Below, piece by piece: positions 7,632 to 11,186 of a stretch of 11,186 nucleotides of DNA. Under the pieces are notes generated by a model. That model ran no database searches and had not been told where the DNA came from. It worked only from the letters and a program-made list of their open reading frames with translations. The translations under genes and the position numbers were made by a program. The stretch's first letter is position 1. Every line of letters begins with the position of its first letter. The DNA is from Burkholderia sp. (lineage in GTDB: Bacteria > Pseudomonadota > Gammaproteobacteria > Burkholderiales > Burkholderiaceae): NCBI GenBank assembly GCA_030151225.1, contig JASLEG010000155.1, positions 1 to 11,186 on the forward strand, given 5' to 3'.

Positions 7632-7663
7632 ATGGTGCCAGCGACGACTTTCGATTGGGCCAG
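7632..7663 (-). promoter_or_regulatory. Candidate TauR operator upstream of tauABC (22-bp direct-repeat pair)
   Basis: Reading the minus strand, CTGGCCCAAT starts at 7663 and CTGGCACCAT starts at 7641, a 22-bp period. The 32-bp site agrees with the one at 9353-9384 in 25 positions, including the CGAAA after the first repeat and TCG before the second. It lies 100-132 nt upstream of the tauA start. No convincing -10 box follows the second repeat, which fits an activator-dependent promoter. The rest of the 290-bp gap (7532-7821) shows nothing else I can name. Confidence 0.6.
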
Positions 7664-7821
7664 CCCGCCCGTCGCGGGCGCGGCTGGCGCCGTCGGTCGC
7701 GAGCCCACCTGCATCGCGCCCGGTTCATCGGCGCGGCTCGCGAGATCGGCGTGCCGTTCTGGTGCACCCTGCGTGCGCTCGTTGTGCACCCCGCACAAGG
7801 CTGGGTCGCACGACGTGACCG

Positions 7822-9339
7822 TCATCGCGGTGCTGCCGTCGCACGCGCGCCGACGCGTCGCGTCGATTGCCGTACCAGCCGCGCGAAGATCTCGATGCCG
7901 GGCGCGATGCGCTCCACCGGAATCGACGAGAAGCCGAGGCGCAGGCGCGGCTCGGGCAGCGCGCCGTGAAAGAACGGCTCGCCGGGATCGTAGACGAGCC
8001 GCTCGGCGATGCAGGCCGCGCGCAACGCGCCGAGCTCGGGCTGCCCGGCGAGCCGCAGCCACAGCGCGGAACCGCCGTGCGGCTCGGCGAATCCGGCATC
8101 GGGCAGATGGCGGCGCAGCGCCTCCACCAGCACGCCGGCGCGCTCGCCGAGCGTGTGCCGCGTGAGCGTGAGCAACCGGTCGTAATGCCCCTGCTCGATG
8201 AACAGCGCCGCGGCCACCTGGTTGTTGCCGGGCACCTGCCGCACCATCAGCCGGCGGATCACGCGCAGCCGCTCGATCACGGGCGCGGGCGCCACCACGT
8301 AGCCGATCCGCAGCCCCGGCGAGAGCAGCTTCGACAGGCTGCTCAGATAGATCACGCGGTCGTTCTTGTCGATCGCCTTCAGCGCCGGCAGCGGCTGGCC
8401 GTGGTACTGCGTCTCGGGATCGTAGTCGTCCTCGATGATCACCTGGTCGTGGCGCGCCGCGTGCTCGAGCAGCGCGAGCCGCCGCTCGGTGCTCATGGTG
8501 GCGCCGGTCGGGCACTGGTGGCTCGGCGTGCAGTACACGTAGTCGCACTCGGCCAGCGCCGGCGTGCAGGCCACGCCGTGCGCGTCGAGCGCGAGCGGCA
8601 CCACGCTCGCGCGCCGGTGCCCGAAGATGTTGCGCGCATCCATGTAGCCGGGGTCTTCCACGCCGATGCGCACGCCCTCGCGCAGGAACAGCTCGGCGAG
8701 TAGATACAGGCCGTGCTGGGTGCCCACCGTCAGCAGGATCTGGTCGGGCGTGGCGGCGATCCCGCGCCGCGGCAGCACGCGCCGGATCAGCTGGTCGATC
8801 AGCGCGGGCGCGTCGCCGCCCGCGCCGTCCTGCGCCCAGTGCTCGACGGCCGTCACCTCCAGCGCACGGCGGCTGCACTCGCGCCAGTGCGCGAGCGGAA
8901 ACAGCTGCGGGTCGAACTGGCCATACACGAACGGGTAGCGGAACTTCTGCCAGCCGGCCGGGCGATCGAGCCAGCGAAAGGCGTCCTGGCGCACCACGCT
9001 GCGCGCCTGCCAGTCGGGCTCGCGCGCGGCCTGCGCGGCGCCCACCCGGGCCACGTCGGCGCGGTCGATCGCGTCGCATACATAGAAGCCGTCGCGCGGG
9101 CGCGCCTCCAGATAGCCGTCCGACACGAGGCGCTCGTACACCAGCACCACGGTATTGCGCGACACGCCGGCCAGCACGGCCAGCTCGCGCCCCGACGGCA
9201 GGCGCAGCCCCGGCGGCAGGCGGCCGTCGAGCATCGCGCCGACCAGCGCGGTGCGCAACTGCACCTGCAGCAGCGCGCCTTCCGGCGCGGGCGCGGCCAG
9301 CAGCTGCCGCCACATCAGCTCGTGTTCTCCGTTGCGCAT
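7822..9339 (-). CDS. tauR: MocR/TauR-type GntR regulator with aminotransferase-like domain
   Basis: A 505-residue PLP-dependent MocR regulator. Residues about 20-88 form the GntR winged helix (LPSGRELAVLAGVSRNTVVLVYERLVSDGYLEARPRDGFYV). After a linker, residues about 130-495 are a fold-type I aminotransferase domain, with EDPGYMD (228-234), the IIEDDYDPE stretch (301-309) and the PLP-lysine motif SLSKLLSPGLRIGY, Lys337. Such proteins sense an amino compound through external aldimine formation; TauR activates taurine genes in Rhodobacter. The start at 9339 has GGGAGGG just upstream. A longer in-frame ATG at 9381 would lie in the operator, and a shorter one is at 9315. It is divergent from the aminotransferase gene and upstream of tauABC on the same strand. 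GabR- or PdxR-like roles are less likely given the neighbours. Confidence 0.88.
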   Translation of the reverse strand: MRNGEHELMWRQLLAAPAPEGALLQVQLRTALVGAMLDGRLPPGLRLPSGRELAVLAGVSRNTVVLVYERLVSDGYLEARPRDGFYVCDAIDRADVARVGAAQAAREPDWQARSVVRQDAFRWLDRPAGWQKFRYPFVYGQFDPQLFPLAHWRECSRRALEVTAVEHWAQDGAGGDAPALIDQLIRRVLPRRGIAATPDQILLTVGTQHGLYLLAELFLREGVRIGVEDPGYMDARNIFGHRRASVVPLALDAHGVACTPALAECDYVYCTPSHQCPTGATMSTERRLALLEHAARHDQVIIEDDYDPETQYHGQPLPALKAIDKNDRVIYLSSLSKLLSPGLRIGYVVAPAPVIERLRVIRRLMVRQVPGNNQVAAALFIEQGHYDRLLTLTRHTLGERAGVLVEALRRHLPDAGFAEPHGGSALWLRLAGQPELGALRAACIAERLVYDPGEPFFHGALPEPRLRLGFSSIPVERIAPGIEIFARLVRQSTRRVGARATAAPR

Positions 9340-9352
9340 CCGCCCTCCCGCG

Positions 9353-9384
9353 CTGGCACCATCGAAACCCCTCGCTGGCATTAT
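9353..9384. promoter_or_regulatory. Candidate TauR operator between tauR and the aminotransferase gene
   Basis: CTGGCACCAT starts at 9353 and CTGGCATTAT at 9375, a 22-bp period or about two helical turns. MocR regulators typically bind direct repeats, and the R. capsulatus TauR repeat as I recall it also begins CTGG. The second copy overlaps the putative -35 of the aminotransferase promoter and, on the other strand, a CATAAT that may be the tauR -10. Confidence 0.6.
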
Positions 9385-9403
9385 GCGGACGACAAAAAAG
9401 AAT
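9375..9403 (+). promoter_or_regulatory. Probable promoter of the aminotransferase-exporter operon
   Basis: CTGGCA (9375-9380, four of six to TTGACA) and AAGAAT (9398-9403, four of six to TATAAT) are separated by exactly 17 bp. Transcription would start near 9410, about 37 nt before the ATG. The -35 is the second operator repeat, so a regulator bound there would touch RNA polymerase directly. Confidence 0.45.
9380..9385 (-). promoter_or_regulatory. Possible -10 element of tauR
   Basis: CATAAT on the minus strand matches the -10 consensus in five of six bases and would place the tauR transcript start near 9373, about 33 nt before its ATG. No good -35 is found 16-18 bp upstream. It overlaps the second operator repeat, which would allow autorepression. 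Confidence 0.3.
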
Positions 9404-9446
9404 CGATCATGGCGCCATCCCTTTTGCTGCCCCGGAGGCCGCCCCC

Positions 9447-10796
9447 ATGAATGCCCCGCACGCCGTCGCGTCCGCCGCGCCCGCCACCCTGCCCGCCTCG
9501 ATGGACCATCAGTGGCTGCCGTTCACGCCGAACCGGGAATTCAAGGCCGCACCGCAGATGTTCGGCCACGCGAAGGATCAGTATTTCTACGACCTCGACG
9601 GCCGGCCGATCCTCGACGCCGGCTCGGGCCTGTTCACGACACCGGCCGGCCACTGCCGCGCCGAGATCGCCGAGGCAGTGCACGCGCAGCTGCTCTCGCT
9701 CGACTTCACGCCGAGCTTCCTGCGCGCCCATCCGAAATCGTTCGAGCTGTCGAACCGGCTCGCGCAGTTGCTGCCGGACGGGCTCGGCAAGCTGTTCTTC
9801 GTCAGTTCGGGTTCCGAAGCGGTGGATACGGCGATGAAGATCTGCCTGGCCTATCAGCGCGCCGTGGGGGCGCCGGGACGCAAGATGTTCGTGTCGCGCG
9901 AGCGCGCCTATCACGGCGTGAATTTCGGTGGCGTGGCGCTGTCGGGCATGGTCAACAACCGGCGCGCGTTCGCCGGGGTGGTGCAGGGCGTGGTGCACAT
10001 GCGCGACACCTGGCTCGAGGAGAACCGCTGCCGGACCGGCCAGCCCGAGCACGGCCGCGAACTGGCCGACGATCTGCTGCGCCTGGTGGCGCTGCACGGC
10101 GCGGAGAACATCGCCGCCTGCGTGGTGGAGCCGATCGCCGGCTCCACCGGCGTGCTGGTGCCGCCGAAGGGCTATCTCGAGCGGCTGCGCGAGATCTGTA
10201 CCGCGCACGGCATCCTGCTGGTGTTCGACGAGGTGATCTGCGGCTTCGGGCGCACCGGCGCGCCGTTCGCGGCACAGAGCTTCGGCGTCACGCCCGACCT
10301 GATCACGATGGCCAAGGCCATCACCAACGGCGCGGTGCCGATGGCCGCCGTGGCGGTGGCCGACCACGTGCACGACGCGATCGTGAACGCCGCGCCCGAC
10401 GGTGCGATCGAGTTCTTCCACGGCTACACGTGGTCGGCGCATCCGGTCGCGACGGCCGCCGCGCTGGCCGCGCTCGACATCTATCGCGACGAGCGGCTGT
10501 TCGAGCGCGCGCAGCAGCTGTCCGGCTATTTCCTCGAGCGCGTGGCCGAGCTGGCGGATCTGCCGATGGTGGCCGACGTGCGCGGCTACGGCCTGATCGC
10601 CGGCGTGGATCTCGTGTCGGACGGCAAGCCGGGCCGGCGCGGCCACCTGCTGCAGCGCAAGCTGTACGACGCGGGCGTGCATCTGAAGACCACCGGCGAC
10701 TGCGCGATCCTGGCGCCGCAGTTCGTGTTCGAGCGCGAGCACGTGGACACCGCCGTCGAGGTGCTGCGCGCCACCCTGCTGTCGCTCGACGCGTGA
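9447..10796 (+). CDS. Class III omega-aminotransferase (taurine/beta-alanine:pyruvate type)
   Basis: A 449-residue PLP enzyme of the omega-amino acid:pyruvate aminotransferase subgroup. It would move the terminal amino group of taurine, beta-alanine or a similar compound to pyruvate, giving sulfoacetaldehyde or malonate semialdehyde plus alanine. Visible elements are the phosphate-binding SSGSEAVDTA (120-129), the ring-stacking YHG (155-157), VVEPIAGSTGV (226-236), LLVFDEVICGFGRTG with Asp261, the catalytic MAKAITNGA with Lys290, and HGYTWSAHP (325-333). The position of the carboxylate-binding arginine of known omega-transaminases (VRFGGD/VRACGD) is Lys414 here (HLKTTGD). The ATG at 9447 has GGAGG 8 nt upstream. 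Neighbouring tauR, tauABC and a TauE-type exporter favour taurine:pyruvate aminotransferase (Tpa), but overall similarity is nearer beta-alanine:pyruvate transaminase, so no symbol is given. Confidence 0.88.
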   Translation: MNAPHAVASAAPATLPASMDHQWLPFTPNREFKAAPQMFGHAKDQYFYDLDGRPILDAGSGLFTTPAGHCRAEIAEAVHAQLLSLDFTPSFLRAHPKSFELSNRLAQLLPDGLGKLFFVSSGSEAVDTAMKICLAYQRAVGAPGRKMFVSRERAYHGVNFGGVALSGMVNNRRAFAGVVQGVVHMRDTWLEENRCRTGQPEHGRELADDLLRLVALHGAENIAACVVEPIAGSTGVLVPPKGYLERLREICTAHGILLVFDEVICGFGRTGAPFAAQSFGVTPDLITMAKAITNGAVPMAAVAVADHVHDAIVNAAPDGAIEFFHGYTWSAHPVATAAALAALDIYRDERLFERAQQLSGYFLERVAELADLPMVADVRGYGLIAGVDLVSDGKPGRRGHLLQRKLYDAGVHLKTTGDCAILAPQFVFEREHVDTAVEVLRATLLSLDA

Positions 10797-11186
10797 CGGC
10801 GGTCGCGGCGCCGGCCGCGCTGGGCTGGCTCGCCGCGATCGTCCTGCTGGCCGGCGCCGCGAAGGGGCTGACCGGCTTCGGCGGCGCGCTGGTGATGGCG
10901 CCGCTGTTCGGCTTCGTGGTGAGCGCGCCCGACGCGGCCGCGCTGATCGTGCTGGTGCACGCGCTCACCTCGCTGCAGGGAATTCGGCGCTGGCACGCGC
11001 AGGTGCGCTGGCGCGGCGTGTTCGCGCTGGCCGCGATCGCCCTGCCGTGCACGGCGCTCGTCGCGCACGGGCTCGCCACGCCGGCCGACGCGCACGCGCT
11101 GCGGCGCGCGATCGCCGTGGCGGTGCTCGCGATCACGCTGCTGCATCTGCGCGGCTGGCGCTGGCGGCACGGCGGCAGCCCCGGCG
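10793..11186 (+). CDS. TauE/SafE-family (TSUP) membrane exporter, C-terminus off right edge
   Basis: An open frame begins with GTG at 10793, overlapping the aminotransferase stop as GTGA, and runs to the window end (131 codons of an expected 240-270). The protein is strongly hydrophobic. A first membrane helix (LGWLAAIVLLAGAAKGLTGFGGALVMAPL) carries the TSUP hallmark GxxKGxxGFGGALV at about residues 20-34. Further helices lie at about 46-60, 75-93 and 103-117, and basic residues in between (RRWHAQVRWR) suggest a cytoplasmic loop. No upstream ribosome site is needed if translation is coupled. TauE of Cupriavidus necator exports sulfite released from taurine, which fits here. TSUP proteins also carry other anions, so the exact substrate is inferred from context. 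Confidence 0.8.
   Translation, partial: MTAVAAPAALGWLAAIVLLAGAAKGLTGFGGALVMAPLFGFVVSAPDAAALIVLVHALTSLQGIRRWHAQVRWRGVFALAAIALPCTALVAHGLATPADAHALRRAIAVAVLAITLLHLRGWRWRHGGSPG

Noticed and set aside
7663..7679. GCCCGC/GCGGGC hairpin between tauR and tauA as a terminator
   Set aside because: The stem is only 6 bp, has no T-tract on either strand and abuts the operator repeat. A chance palindrome in GC-rich DNA is as likely.
2573..7969. A plus-strand open frame of 1798 codons
   Set aside because: It lies antisense to the reductase, Rieske oxygenase and tauABC genes and passes through the AraC-family gene out of frame. Its translation is Arg/Ala/His-rich and domain-free. It is a by-product of GC-rich third positions in the real genes.
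9353..9390. TGGCAC and TGGCAT as -24 elements of a sigma-54 promoter
   Set aside because: Neither is followed by GC at the required -12 spacing (9367-9368 and 9389-9390 are both AC). The repeats are better explained as operator half-sites.
9381..10742. A minus-strand open frame of 453 codons opposite the aminotransferase gene
   Set aside because: Its product is low-complexity, Arg/His/Val-rich and without family motifs, while the plus strand carries a complete PLP enzyme with a ribosome site.

Overview
The window reads as chromosomal DNA of a Burkholderia-like betaproteobacterium. It is strongly GC-rich, third codon positions are almost all G or C, and the gene families (Rieske oxygenase with a VanB/PDR-type reductase, TauABC transporter, MocR regulator) are typical of metabolically versatile Burkholderiales. 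The genus is inferred from composition and protein style, not proven. It holds ten genes in two catabolic blocks, with no RNA genes, insertion sequences or CRISPR array.

Left block (1-4754), oxidation of an aromatic or pyridine compound. Four minus-strand genes form one operon: a Rieske oxygenase (2636-3694), its reductase (1684-2649), an FAD aromatic hydroxylase (420-1625) and a maleate cis-trans isomerase cut by the left edge (1-378). A divergent AraC-family regulator (3921-4754) faces them across a 226-bp region. That region holds a recognisable promoter for each side and two exact CCCGCCATT direct repeats 21 bp apart, the usual geometry of an AraC-family operator. The maleate isomerase implies that the pathway ends in maleate to fumarate, as in nicotinate/2,5-dihydroxypyridine breakdown or a maleate-forming gentisate route. 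The first substrate is not known, and the ring-cleavage genes must lie outside the window.

Right block (4781-11186), taurine or a related omega-amino acid/sulfonate. Minus-strand tauABC (7531 to 4781) encodes an ABC importer. A MocR/TauR-type regulator (7822-9339) is divergent from a class III omega-aminotransferase (9447-10796). The aminotransferase is translationally coupled, by a GTGA overlap, to a TauE/SafE-type membrane exporter that runs off the right edge and starts at GTG (10793). The likely logic is import, transamination to an aldehyde, desulfonation elsewhere, and export of sulfite.

The most informative non-coding signal is a pair of direct repeats of the form CTGGCNNNAT with a 22-bp period. 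It occurs twice: between tauR and the aminotransferase gene (9353-9384) and upstream of tauA (7632-7663, minus strand). The two 32-bp sites agree at 25 positions. They look like the regulator's operators and tie importer and aminotransferase into one local regulon.
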